Source: Natronomonas marina (lineage in GTDB: Archaea; Halobacteriota; Halobacteria; Halobacteriales; Haloarculaceae). From it: a DNA stretch of 64,000 bases. Of the stretch, positions 18,239 through 26,774 are shown one piece after another (the first letter of the stretch is position 1; each line of letters starts with the position of its first letter). Under the pieces are notes generated by a model that had not been told where the DNA came from, searched no databases, and saw only the letters and a program-made list of their open reading frames with translations. The translations under genes were made by a program, and so were the position numbers. The stretch spans positions 1,178,001 to 1,242,000 of the forward strand of contig NZ_CP101154.1 in assembly GCF_024298905.1 (NCBI RefSeq), in the 5' to 3' direction.

Positions 18239-19498
18239 ATGGAAGTGCGGCGTACTGTTCCCGTCACGCTTGACGTGGATAGTGACGATGCCGCGCTTCT
18301 CGAAGACACCGTAGACACGTTTCTCTGGTGCGCTCAATACGTCGTCGACCACGCCTTCCAAGGCGAGTACGTCACCACCAGCAAGACCACGCTGAACGAC
18401 GAGACCTACGATGATGTGCGAGAAGCGACAAATGGCTTCAACGGAGGCCTTGTCCAAGCCGCCCGAAATAAAGCCGCTGAAGCCTGTAAGAGCGTGGTTG
18501 AGCGGTGGAAACAGAGAAAGAAGGCGTCGAAGCCGCGCATGACCTCGCCACACGTCGTCTACGACCACCGTACCGCCACGTTCTACGACGACTACGTGTC
18601 CCTCGCCACCACAGACGGTCGTATCGAAGCCGACTATGTGCTACCAGACGAAGACAGTGACACGCCCCATAGCGAATACCTGTTCTCCGACGAGTACGAG
18701 ACGACCGGGGCGGAGTTACACCGCAAGCACGGCGAGTGGCAACTTCACATCCACTGCAAGACGGACGTGGAGGCTGACACGCCGGGACAGGCAACGACCA
18801 CGCACGGGACGGTGCTTGGCGTTGACCTCGGCGTGAATAATCTCGCCGTCACCAGTACCGGCACGTTCTGGACGGGTGACGAGTTCGACCACTGGCGGCG
18901 AGAGTACGAGAAGCGTCGTGGGGACCTGCAAGCGTGCGGAACACGGTGGGCACACGAGAATATGCAGGCAGTCGGACGCAAAGAAGAAGGCCGGTTCAAA
19001 ATGACGCTTCACCGAATATCAAACGAGTTAGTCGCTGAAGCCCGCGACCACGAGTGTTCAGTGATCGCGTTTGAAGATTTGACGGACATTCGTGAGCGTA
19101 CTGGTGCGTCGTGGGGCCACGAGTGGGCGTTCCGCCGCCTCTACGAATACGTCGAGTACAAAGCCGCAGAGTACGGCATCGGCGTAGAACAGGTTGACCC
19201 CGAGAACACCTCGCGGCGGTGTTCACACTGTGGGTTCACCCATCCGGACAACCGCGAGAGTGAATCATTCGACTGCCAGAAGTGTGGCTACGAAAACCAC
19301 GCCGATTACAACGCCGCGAAGAACATCGGTCTGCGGTATCTTCGTCGCAACCAAACTGGGGGCGGCGAAGGCGCACCCTTGGGCGTGCGCTTGAACAGCG
19401 GGACGCTGAACGTGAACGGTGACTATGAATCACCTGCCGAGGTTTCGGCCGGAACGGGAGTCCATGCTGAAGAATCCCACCGCTTTAGCGGTGGGTAG
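18239..19498 (+). CDS. tnpB: TnpB RNA-guided nuclease (OrfB of IS1341-type element)
   Basis: A 419-residue TnpB. The RuvC triad is complete: D196 ('[12 protein letters not shown]'), E279 ('[13 protein letters not shown]') and D356 ('[15 protein letters not shown]'). The zinc knuckle before the last Asp has C328, C331, C346 and C349. The N-terminal HTH_OrfB region ('[13 protein letters not shown]') is present. TnpB proteins are guided by an RNA from the element's right end and cut the donor site, which keeps the element in place. Nothing suggests inactivation. Without a TnpA, mobility would depend on an enzyme supplied elsewhere. Confidence 0.93.
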   Translation: MEVRRTVPVTLDVDSDDAALLEDTVDTFLWCAQYVVDHAFQGEYVTTSKTTLNDETYDDVREATNGFNGGLVQAARNKAAEACKSVVERWKQRKKASKPRMTSPHVVYDHRTATFYDDYVSLATTDGRIEADYVLPDEDSDTPHSEYLFSDEYETTGAELHRKHGEWQLHIHCKTDVEADTPGQATTTHGTVLGVDLGVNNLAVTSTGTFWTGDEFDHWRREYEKRRGDLQACGTRWAHENMQAVGRKEEGRFKMTLHRISNELVAEARDHECSVIAFEDLTDIRERTGASWGHEWAFRRLYEYVEYKAAEYGIGVEQVDPENTSRRCSHCGFTHPDNRESESFDCQKCGYENHADYNAAKNIGLRYLRRNQTGGGEGAPLGVRLNSGTLNVNGDYESPAEVSAGTGVHAEESHRFSGG

Positions 19499-19499
19499 C

Positions 19500-20018
19500 T
19501 CAAAGTGGCATCGGGCCGCGCTCCCCGCCCTCGCCGCCGGACTGGCGGGCCCGCGAGAGCAACTCCGAGACCGGCGGTTCGTACTCGTAGCCGGGGACGA
19601 CGCCCTCCACGTAGGTCCCCTCGACGAACTCGGCGATGGCCTTGGCGATGTCGGGCGCGCGGTCGGCGTTGCCCCACTCGAAGCCGAAGACGGCGACGGC
19701 GTCGCCGGCCTCCTCGAAGACCCGCTGTTCGTCGAGTTCGACGTCCTCGCGGACGGCCATCGTCGCGTCCTCCAGGCGGCGCTCGTAGGTGTCGAACCAC
19801 CCCGACTCGACGGCGGGTCCCACCTCGTCGGCCGTGGCCGCAGCGAGCGTCGGCGCGCGCACCTCCAGCGTGTAGTACAGCGCCCACTCGTCGGTCGCCT
19901 CGGCGGTCACCCGGCCGTCGAAGGTCGTCGTCGTCACCGCGAACCACTCGCCGTCGCGCTCGAAGGCGTCGTGGGCGTCGAAGGCCCGGACGGCCCGCTC
20001 GGGGGGCGTGTCGGTCAT
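19500..20018 (-). CDS. Haloarchaeal conserved protein (DUF5813-like)
   Basis: A 172-residue acidic cytosolic protein with alternating beta and helix ('EWFAVTTTTFDGRVTAEATDEW', 'YTLEVRAPTLAAAT', 'AVAVFGFEWGNADRAPDIAKA'). It matches a haloarchaeal family annotated as DUF5813; I know no function. Its stop codon lies one base from the end of the tnpB reading frame, so the element landed exactly beyond it and the gene is intact. Confidence 0.6.
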   Translation of the reverse strand: MTDTPPERAVRAFDAHDAFERDGEWFAVTTTTFDGRVTAEATDEWALYYTLEVRAPTLAAATADEVGPAVESGWFDTYERRLEDATMAVREDVELDEQRVFEEAGDAVAVFGFEWGNADRAPDIAKAIAEFVEGTYVEGVVPGYEYEPPVSELLSRARQSGGEGGERGPMPL

Positions 20019-20084
20019 CGAGAACGGATAGGGGAGGGTCGCTGAAAAGCCCGTCGTGACGGAGCGTGGACGGCCCTGCCGGAC

Positions 20085-20633
20085 TCAGGCGGGGTCGTCG
20101 CCGTCGGCGGCCTCAACGTCGGGGAAGAAGGGTTCGTACTCCTCGTGGTAGAACGAGCCGAGTTCCGTGCCGTCGAGCGTCTTCGCGTAGCTGTACATCT
20201 CGCCGGTCTCGATGGCCGCGTTGGCGAGACCGCCGGCGCGGCGGCCGTCGTAGTGTCCGGCGACGACGATCTCCGTCTCCGTGTCGGGGTCCATCAGTTC
20301 GACGACGATGAAGACGGAGGGACCGACCTCCCGACGGTAGACGACGAACTCCGGGAACTCCCCGTCGGCCCGCTCGTAGGCGGCCCGGAGGTCGTCGGCG
20401 TGGTTGTCGGCGACGATGTACTCGATGCCGAACCGCTCGGGGTCCTCGCCCGTGTTGCGGCCCACGGGGTTCGTGTGCAGCGCCGTCGCGGTCGTGACTT
20501 CCCAGCCCTCCTCGCGGCGCTCGGCCGCGATGGCTTCCATGTCCTCGTGGGTCAGTTCCCAGGCCTCCCGTTCGGCGTCCGAGGTGGGCGTCATGCCCTT
20601 CCTGTCGTCGTCGTTGTCCTGTTCGAAGCTCAT
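20085..20633 (-). CDS. Haloarchaeal conserved protein of unknown function
   Basis: A 182-residue acidic protein. The start at ATG 20633 is chosen because the acidic 'MSFEQDNDDDRKGMTPTS' begins there; the longer frame upstream is Arg-rich shadow sequence. A helix 'EREAWELTHEDMEAIAAERREEGW' leads into a beta-rich core ('FGIEYIVADNHADDLRAAYERAD', 'VFIVVELMDPDTETEIVVAGHYD'). There are no cysteines and no membrane segment. It may be co-transcribed with the neighbours on the minus strand. No function assigned. Confidence 0.62.
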   Translation of the reverse strand: MSFEQDNDDDRKGMTPTSDAEREAWELTHEDMEAIAAERREEGWEVTTATALHTNPVGRNTGEDPERFGIEYIVADNHADDLRAAYERADGEFPEFVVYRREVGPSVFIVVELMDPDTETEIVVAGHYDGRRAGGLANAAIETGEMYSYAKTLDGTELGSFYHEEYEPFFPDVEAADGDDPA

Positions 20634-20719
20634 GTCCCCCACTCCGGCGAGCGGCCGGATAACTCTTAATCCTCGTCGGCAGCCGGCTACGGGCCGCCTA
20701 CACCGGCGTCGACGGCCGG

Positions 20720-21166
20720 CTACACGATTCCGAAGACGCTCTCCATCAGGTACGACACCACGAGGACGGCCAGGCTGCTCCAGAACAGCTTGCCGGCCGG
20801 CGTCAGCCGGCGGTCGGCCGGCGGGAGTCGCGCCCACCGCGCCGGCGGCAGCCGGCGCGCCATCTCCTCGAACCGGGTCTGCTGGTGGGGGGCAGGGATG
20901 GACCGGCCGTTCTCGGCGGTGACGCCCTGCATGCGGCCTCCGTCGGTGTCCTCGGGCGAGGTCGGCCACAGCCGGGCCGTCGAGTACGCCATCAGGCCGA
21001 ACCCCGCGACGAACAGAAGCGCCTTCGCGCGAACGAACCCGCCGCCGGTCACGATGCCGAACAGGAAGGCGAGCACCGTCGTCGCGGCGGCCACGACGGC
21101 CACGTAGGAGCCGGTGTCCAGACAGACCAGCGCGGCGGTTCTGACCCGGGTCCGAATCGATTCCAT
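20720..21166 (-). CDS. Small membrane protein downstream of the peptide ABC operon
   Basis: A 148-residue protein with three predicted membrane helices (residues about 18 to 42, 46 to 62 and 126 to 144). A polar loop contains 'RFEEMARRLPPARWARLPPADRRL'. It starts 9 bp after the stop of the last ABC gene, so it may be the tail of that operon. It has no similarity to permease subunits that I can see, and no function is assigned. Confidence 0.62.
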   Translation of the reverse strand: MESIRTRVRTAALVCLDTGSYVAVVAAATTVLAFLFGIVTGGGFVRAKALLFVAGFGLMAYSTARLWPTSPEDTDGGRMQGVTAENGRSIPAPHQQTRFEEMARRLPPARWARLPPADRRLTPAGKLFWSSLAVLVVSYLMESVFGIV

Positions 21167-21175
21167 CGAGTCTCG

Positions 21176-22513
21176 TCAGTGGTGTCGGTCCTCGAGCGTC
21201 TGCTCGGGCGAGCGGTACTCCTCGGTGTGGCGGTGACAGAAGCTCTGTCGGCCGGAGTCGCTGACGGTGTGGTACTCGGGGGCAGACTCCTCACAGACCC
21301 CGCCGAACTCCTCTTTGATCAGCGCGAGCGCGCTGGATTCGTCCTTGTTCCGGACGTGGTCGGCGATCTCGTCGAGGACCGACTGGACCTCCTCGGGCAC
21401 CTCGAGGTCGCCGAACAGTTCGTCGTACACCTCGTCGATGGTCCCGAACCGGGGGTCCCGCCCGAGTAGCTCGCCGAAGCGCTCCTTGATGGTCCGTTCG
21501 GCGCGGTCACGCTCGCGGAGCGCCTCCCGGAGCGTGTTGAGCTGACTCCACAGCTCGTCGTCGAGGTCGTCGTACTTTTCGGGGCGGATGCGGGCCGGAC
21601 ACCGGGTGCTGAACGGACAGCCTTCGGGCGGATAGCGCGGATTGGGCGGCGTGCCGTGCAGCGTTATCCGGTCCTTCTCGGCGGTCGGGTCCGCCTCGGG
21701 GATGGCCGACAGGAGCGCGTGCGTGTAGGGGTTCGACGGGTCCGTGAACAGCTCCTCGGTCGGGCCGACCTCCATGATGTGACCGAGGTACATCACCGCG
21801 ACGCGGTCACAGATGTGCCTGACGACGCTCAGGTCGTGGGCGATAAAGAGGTAGGTGAGGCCGAACTCGTTCTGGAGGTCCTCCAGGAGGTTGATGACCT
21901 CCGCCTGCACGGAGACGTCCAGCGCCGAGACCGGTTCGTCGAGCACGATGAACTCCGGTTCGAGCGTCAGCGTCCGTGCGATGCCGATTCGCTGGCGCTG
22001 GCCGCCGGAGAACTGGTGGGGGTACCGGTAGTAGTGTTCCCGCTGGAGCCCGACCGTATCGAGCAGTTCCCGGACGCGCTGGCGGCGCTCCTTCGGGGTC
22101 TTCCAGTCGTGGACATCCAGCGGTTCGCGGATGATCTCCCCCACGGTCATTCGGTCGTTGAGGCTGGAGTCGGGGTCCTGGAACACCATCTGTGCGTTCC
22201 GCCGCCACCGCTGGAGCTGTTTGCCCGACAGGGATGTGACGTCCCGGCCGTCGAACTCGATCTCGCCGCCGGTGGCCGACTCAAGCTGGACCAGCGTCCG
22301 GCCGAGCGTGCTCTTCCCGCAACCCGACTCGCCGACCAGCCCGAGCGTCTCGCCGCGACGGATGTCGAAGGAGACGCCGTCGACCGCCTTGACCGGCGGA
22401 TCGCCGAACAGCGAGTCGTTCTCGTAGTAGGTCCGCAGGTTGCGGACCCGGACCATCACGTCCTCCTCGTCGGCCGATTCGACCCGTCCGGTCGCCTGTG
22501 TTTCCGAACTCAT
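21176..22513 (-). CDS. Peptide ABC transporter ATPase, second subunit (DppF/OppF type)
   Basis: A 445-residue ATPase energising dipeptide or oligopeptide uptake. Walker A is GESGCGKS in '[19 protein letters not shown]', the signature is [15 protein letters not shown], Walker B is '[14 protein letters not shown]', and the H-loop is '[11 protein letters not shown]'. The usual Cys-rich C-terminal oligopeptide domain starts at '[14 protein letters not shown]' but is split. About 95 charged, helical residues intervene before the closing '[12 protein letters not shown]' and 'RQSFCHRH'. The start overlaps the upstream ATPase stop by 4 bp. It is the last transporter subunit in the operon. Confidence 0.92.
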   Translation of the reverse strand: MSSETQATGRVESADEEDVMVRVRNLRTYYENDSLFGDPPVKAVDGVSFDIRRGETLGLVGESGCGKSTLGRTLVQLESATGGEIEFDGRDVTSLSGKQLQRWRRNAQMVFQDPDSSLNDRMTVGEIIREPLDVHDWKTPKERRQRVRELLDTVGLQREHYYRYPHQFSGGQRQRIGIARTLTLEPEFIVLDEPVSALDVSVQAEVINLLEDLQNEFGLTYLFIAHDLSVVRHICDRVAVMYLGHIMEVGPTEELFTDPSNPYTHALLSAIPEADPTAEKDRITLHGTPPNPRYPPEGCPFSTRCPARIRPEKYDDLDDELWSQLNTLREALRERDRAERTIKERFGELLGRDPRFGTIDEVYDELFGDLEVPEEVQSVLDEIADHVRNKDESSALALIKEEFGGVCEESAPEYHTVSDSGRQSFCHRHTEEYRSPEQTLEDRHH

Positions 22514-23856
22514 CGTGATTCACCGCCGGACTGCTTCTCGATGTGGTGTCTGACCGCCTCGTCGGTCGGCATCCCCTCGGGGTACAGCAGGCAGGCCGCC
22601 GTGTGCCCCTCGGCGTCGGCGTCGACGGGGACGTGGGTCGGGTGGACCTGCTCGCACTCCTCGAAGGCCTTCGGACACCGCGGCGCGAACCGGCAGTCCG
22701 TGGCCGGTTCGTTCGGCGTCGGCACGTTGCCCGGAATCGTCTCGAGGCGCTCACCGGACTGGCTGCCGGGTATCGACCGGAGCAGCCCCTGCGTGTAGGG
22801 GTGTTTCGGGGTGCCGAACAGCGACTCGGCGTCGGCCCGCTCGACGATCTCGCCCGCGTACATGACGTTCACACGGTCGGTGACCTCCGCGATGACCCCC
22901 ATGTCGTGGGTGATGAACATGATCGAGAGGTCCCGGTCGGCCTGTAAGTCCGCCAGCAGGTCGAGGATCTGCGCCTGGATGGTCACGTCCAGCGCCGTCG
23001 TCGGCTCGTCGCAGATGAGCACCTCGGGCTCGCAGGCCAGCGCCATCGCGATGACGGCCCGCTGGCGCATCCCGCCGGAGAACTGGTGGGGATACTCCCT
23101 GACCCGACGGCGGGCGTCCGGGATGCCGACCGCTTCCAGCAGGTTGATCGCCTCCCGGGTCGCCTCCTGGCCGCTGATGTCCTGGTGGAGGTCCAGCGCC
23201 TCCTTGATCTGGTTGCCGACGGTGTAGACGGGATTGAGGCTCGTCAGCGGGTCCTGAAACACCATCGCTATCTTGCCGCCCCGCATCGCGCGCTGGGCCT
23301 TGCCCTCCAGCCGCGAGATCTCGACGAAGCCGTCCTGGATGTCGGCCGGCGACGCCGGGTCCCCGTCGGTGACGAAGACGCAGTCGTTGGCGTCGACGCC
23401 GTCGATTGCGTCGGTGTAGCCCGCCGCGGCGAAGTCGACGACGGAGGCCTCGCCCGCCTCGTCGTAGCCGAAGTCCGAGGGCGTGGCGTCGACCGACGAA
23501 TCCGCGAACAGTTCCTCCGGGTCCCGGTCGGGCAGCGAGGCGACGTCGACGGTCCGCTTGGGGAAGCGGTCGGCGAACTCCCGGACCGTCTCGACGTCGC
23601 GGTAGCGGATGCTCGACCCCTGGAGGACCCGCCCCGGCGACTCGATGAGCCCCATCAGCGAGCGGGCCGTGACGCTCTTGCCGGACCCGCTCTCGCCGAC
23701 GATGCCGACCGTATCGCCGGGCGTGAGGTCGAAGGAGATGCCGTCGACCGCCCGGATGGTCTCCTTCTGGGTGAAGAAGGCCGTCTGGAGGTTCCGGACG
23801 GTCACGATGGCGTCGGTCTCTTCGGCCGTCCGCTCGACGGTCGTCTCGACCGCCAT
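22510..23856 (-). CDS. Peptide ABC transporter ATPase, first subunit (DppD/OppD type)
   Basis: A 448-residue ATPase. Walker A is GESGSGKS, the signature is [15 protein letters not shown], Walker B is '[14 protein letters not shown]', and the C-terminal oligopeptide domain has '[14 protein letters not shown]'. Between Walker A and the Q-loop ('[18 protein letters not shown]') lies an acidic insertion of about 100 residues ('[18 protein letters not shown]' and onward) absent from bacterial DppD. ATG 23856 shares its A with the TGA of the upstream permease; a GTG directly upstream is the only alternative. Confidence 0.92.
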   Translation of the reverse strand: MAVETTVERTAEETDAIVTVRNLQTAFFTQKETIRAVDGISFDLTPGDTVGIVGESGSGKSVTARSLMGLIESPGRVLQGSSIRYRDVETVREFADRFPKRTVDVASLPDRDPEELFADSSVDATPSDFGYDEAGEASVVDFAAAGYTDAIDGVDANDCVFVTDGDPASPADIQDGFVEISRLEGKAQRAMRGGKIAMVFQDPLTSLNPVYTVGNQIKEALDLHQDISGQEATREAINLLEAVGIPDARRRVREYPHQFSGGMRQRAVIAMALACEPEVLICDEPTTALDVTIQAQILDLLADLQADRDLSIMFITHDMGVIAEVTDRVNVMYAGEIVERADAESLFGTPKHPYTQGLLRSIPGSQSGERLETIPGNVPTPNEPATDCRFAPRCPKAFEECEQVHPTHVPVDADAEGHTAACLLYPEGMPTDEAVRHHIEKQSGGESR

Positions 23857-25577
23857 CACCCACCACCACCGGTTGCCGCGGCCTCGCCACCTTCACCGAT
23901 GTCGCTCTCGGGGTCGATGGCGTCGCGGATGCCGTCACCGAGGGCGTTGAACCCCATGACGACGAAGACGATCATGATGCCCGGGATGGTCGAGATGTGC
24001 CACGACGACGTCGAGATGTACGACCGGCCGCCGCTGACGATACGGCCCCACTCCGGGGTCGGGCGGCCGATGCCCAGCCCCAGGAACGACAGCGCCGCCG
24101 TCGAGATGATGATGCCGCCGAGCAGCAGCGACCCGTATATCATCAGGTACGTGCCGACGTAGGGAGCCATGTGCTTGCGCATCGTCATGAACGGGCTCTG
24201 GCCGTAGCTCTTGGCGGCGTCGACCCACTCCTCCTCGGCGACCTGTAACGAGGGACCGCGTATCGTGCGCCACAGCGACGGCCAGTACACCCCCGCGAAG
24301 ATGAGTCCGAGCAGGAGTCCACCGTCGTAGATGTCGATTATCGGGTGGTTCGCCTTCCTGAACAGCACCGATAACAGCAACACGAGCAGGAACGCCGGGA
24401 TGGAGATGATGGTGTCGCTGGTGAGTATCGTGAGGAGGTCGACGAGCCCCTTGTAGTAGGCCGTCACCAGCGACAGCACAAGCGCGATGATGACCCCGAG
24501 CCCGATGGCGAGCAGGGCGACGAAGAGCGACGTACGAGCCCCGTATACCACCTCCGTCGCCATGTCCTTGCCGGCCTGATTGGTTCCGAGCGGTGCCCAC
24601 CGGCTGTACTCGTCGTAGCTCAGCGGGCCGACGTTCTGGTCGCCGCCCTGCGAGCGGCTGTTGATGTTTGCCACTCCGTGGGTGGTCGTCTTGACCTCGC
24701 CGTCCTCGACGTACTGGACCTCGTGTTCGTAGGGGTTGTAGATGTTCTCCTGGGCCGTCGCGGGACCGAGGGCGGGTGCCCAAAGCGCCATCACGACGAA
24801 CGCGAAGATGATGGCGAAACCGAAGAGTCCCCAGTAGTGGCCCCGGAATCGGTTGACGGTGTCGTCGCGGGGCGTCCAGTCGGCCTCCCGGTAGTGGTCC
24901 CGGAAGACGTTGTACCCCTTCCAGACCCACGCCAAAACGAGGAACGCGTAGGCGTAGACGACGAACACCCGGAGCGCCCACGCCCACGCCGGCGACAGCC
25001 CGAGGAACGTGCCCTCCCAGCCGCTGCCGTTGGGGTCGCGGTACCCCTGGTTGGGGATCACCTCGCGGCTGGTCACCGAGGGCAACTGTGCGACCGCGTC
25101 CCCGAGACCGGCCAGCGCGCCAAGCGCGGCGTCGAACACCGCCCCGAATGGAGTCAACACGACCAGGGCGGTGAAGACCCCGATGACCGCCGCGATGATT
25201 CCCCGTTCGAGGATCTCCTCCTGGGCGGCGCTGCGGTCGATTCCCAGCCGGCCGACGAGCGATATCGGCACGAATAGCCACTTGACGACGACCCCGGCGA
25301 GAAACAGCATGAGGAGGATGGCGATCCAGTAGGCGACGCTGCCGACGATGACCCCGAGCGTCTGCCCGACGTTGCTGGCGACCCAGCTCGGCACCGTCGA
25401 GAGACCACCGACGGTGAAGAGGATGGCGTCACCCGCCTTCACCAGCGCGCCGGCGAGACGGCCGAGTTCGGCGGCGAGCAACAGCAGGGCGCCGGCCAGC
25501 CACACGAGCGCCGGTCGCGGGTTCTCAGCGATTCGTTCTCGAAGCGGCCTGTCGTCCGTGTCGTTGGTCGTGCTCAT
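23856..25577 (-). CDS. Peptide ABC transporter permease (DppC/OppC type) with long N-terminal extension
   Basis: A 573-residue permease, nearly twice the usual 300. Residues about 300 to 560 are the normal DppC part, with 'GTNQAGKDMATEVVYGARTS', the EAA loop 'VDAAKSYGQSPFMTMRKHMAP' and the final 'FVVMGFNALGDGIRDAIDP'. The first about 290 residues add several hydrophobic helices (about 23 to 50, 70 to 105, 125 to 155, 190 to 212 and 245 to 265) with an extracytoplasmic stretch 'REVIPNQGYRDPNGSGW' between them. It forms the channel with the DppB-type partner encoded just upstream. Confidence 0.9.
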   Translation of the reverse strand: MSTTNDTDDRPLRERIAENPRPALVWLAGALLLLAAELGRLAGALVKAGDAILFTVGGLSTVPSWVASNVGQTLGVIVGSVAYWIAILLMLFLAGVVVKWLFVPISLVGRLGIDRSAAQEEILERGIIAAVIGVFTALVVLTPFGAVFDAALGALAGLGDAVAQLPSVTSREVIPNQGYRDPNGSGWEGTFLGLSPAWAWALRVFVVYAYAFLVLAWVWKGYNVFRDHYREADWTPRDDTVNRFRGHYWGLFGFAIIFAFVVMALWAPALGPATAQENIYNPYEHEVQYVEDGEVKTTTHGVANINSRSQGGDQNVGPLSYDEYSRWAPLGTNQAGKDMATEVVYGARTSLFVALLAIGLGVIIALVLSLVTAYYKGLVDLLTILTSDTIISIPAFLLVLLLSVLFRKANHPIIDIYDGGLLLGLIFAGVYWPSLWRTIRGPSLQVAEEEWVDAAKSYGQSPFMTMRKHMAPYVGTYLMIYGSLLLGGIIISTAALSFLGLGIGRPTPEWGRIVSGGRSYISTSSWHISTIPGIMIVFVVMGFNALGDGIRDAIDPESDIGEGGEAAATGGGG

Positions 25578-25579
25578 TG

Positions 25580-26647
25580 TCAGTCGTACCCCACGCGCGG
25601 GTCCAGAATCGTGTACAGCAGGTCCTGCAGGATGTTCAGGCCGATGATTATCAGGGTGAAGATGAAGAGCAACGCGCCCGCCAGCGGCAGGTCACCCTGG
25701 GTCGCGGCCTGGAAGAACAGCGCACCGATGCCGTTGATGTTGAAGATGACCTCGACGATGACCGACCCCCCGATGAGCAGGAACGCCTCGGTGGTGATGA
25801 CCGGAAGCAGCGGGATCATCGCGTTCCGGAAGACGTGCTTCCAAACTATGACGCGGCTCGGCAGTCCCTTGGCCTTGGCCGTCTCGACGTAGTTGGAGTT
25901 GATAGTCTCCAGGATGGCCGTCCGGCCGATCCGGAGCTCCGTCGCCATCGACGCCGACCCCAGCACGATGGCCGGCGGGAGTATCACCTTGATGGCCACG
26001 AACAGCCCCGTGGGGTCGAAGTTCACCCCCGTCGGGACCGAGAGGACGCCGAGGCTCGCCCAGTCGGTGAGTACGAAGAAGTCCAGCGGCGGCGACCCGA
26101 TTATCGACTCGGTGTTCGGGCCGAACGTGTACCAGTCGAACCCGAAGAGCCCGCCCCCGTCGCTCCGCCGAAGCACCATCAGAAGCATGATCGACAGCCA
26201 GAAGTTCGGCATCGCCAGCCAGATGATGCCGCCCGAGGAGGCGAGGTAGTCGCCCCAGCTGTTGGGGTTGAGCCCGCCGTAGAAGCCGAGCGGGATGCCG
26301 ACGAAAAGCGGCAGCAGGATGGCCCAAAAGCCCAGCCACAGGGTCCGCGGGCCGAAGATGCGGAGGAGGGTGGTGACCTTGCGGTTCTCCTGAACGACCC
26401 ACGACTGTCCCAGGTCGAAGGTCAGCAGGCTCCACATGTAGTCGACGTACTGCTTCCAGAGGGGCTGGTTCAGACCGAGCTGCTCGCGTATCCGGTTGCC
26501 GGACGCCGCGCCGGCGTCCGGGCCGAGTATCGCGGCGACGGGGTCCAGCGGCCCCATCCTGAGGATGACGAAGATGAGCGTCATCACCAAAAAGAGGACG
26601 GGAATCGACAGCAGGAGCCGCTTGAAGAAGTATCGCCAGCGACTCAT
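25580..26647 (-). CDS. Peptide ABC transporter permease (DppB/OppB type)
   Basis: A 355-residue permease with six membrane helices. The N-terminus 'RYFFKRLLLSIPVLFLVMTLIF' and 'GPLDPVAAILG' is characteristic of DppB, and the EAA loop reads 'YVETAKAKGLPSRVIVWKHVFRNA'. The end 'DLLYTILDPRVGYD' is typical. The stop is 2 bp from the DppC-type start. A 127-bp gap separates it from the receptor gene; there the strand bias of transcript level usually drops, and a small hairpin is possible. Confidence 0.93.
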   Translation of the reverse strand: MSRWRYFFKRLLLSIPVLFLVMTLIFVILRMGPLDPVAAILGPDAGAASGNRIREQLGLNQPLWKQYVDYMWSLLTFDLGQSWVVQENRKVTTLLRIFGPRTLWLGFWAILLPLFVGIPLGFYGGLNPNSWGDYLASSGGIIWLAMPNFWLSIMLLMVLRRSDGGGLFGFDWYTFGPNTESIIGSPPLDFFVLTDWASLGVLSVPTGVNFDPTGLFVAIKVILPPAIVLGSASMATELRIGRTAILETINSNYVETAKAKGLPSRVIVWKHVFRNAMIPLLPVITTEAFLLIGGSVIVEVIFNINGIGALFFQAATQGDLPLAGALLFIFTLIIIGLNILQDLLYTILDPRVGYD

Positions 26648-26774
26648 GCCTTCTCACTTGCTGCTGTAGCAGTGGTCATATTTGTGCTATCCGATGGGTA
26701 TAGGTTCAATGACCTTATGGGCCACGGTTCCCCGGGACGGGGCGTCGGAGACGAAAAAGCGAGACTGCGCCGAG

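Larger units (their letters stand above)
18132..19499 (+). mobile_element. IS1341-type (IS200/IS605 family, TnpB-only) element
   Basis: An element of about 1.37 kb with one gene, tnpB, and no TnpA transposase. Each end carries a matching imperfect palindrome: 18132 to 18151 (CCCACCCC-TTTA-GGGGTGGG) and 19476 to 19495 (CCCACCGC-TTTA-GCGGTGGG). The right one overlaps the last codons of tnpB, where the guide (reRNA/omega RNA) is normally encoded. The element ends one base from the stop codon of the neighbouring DUF5813-like gene. Exact outer borders cannot be fixed without an empty site. Confidence 0.8.
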
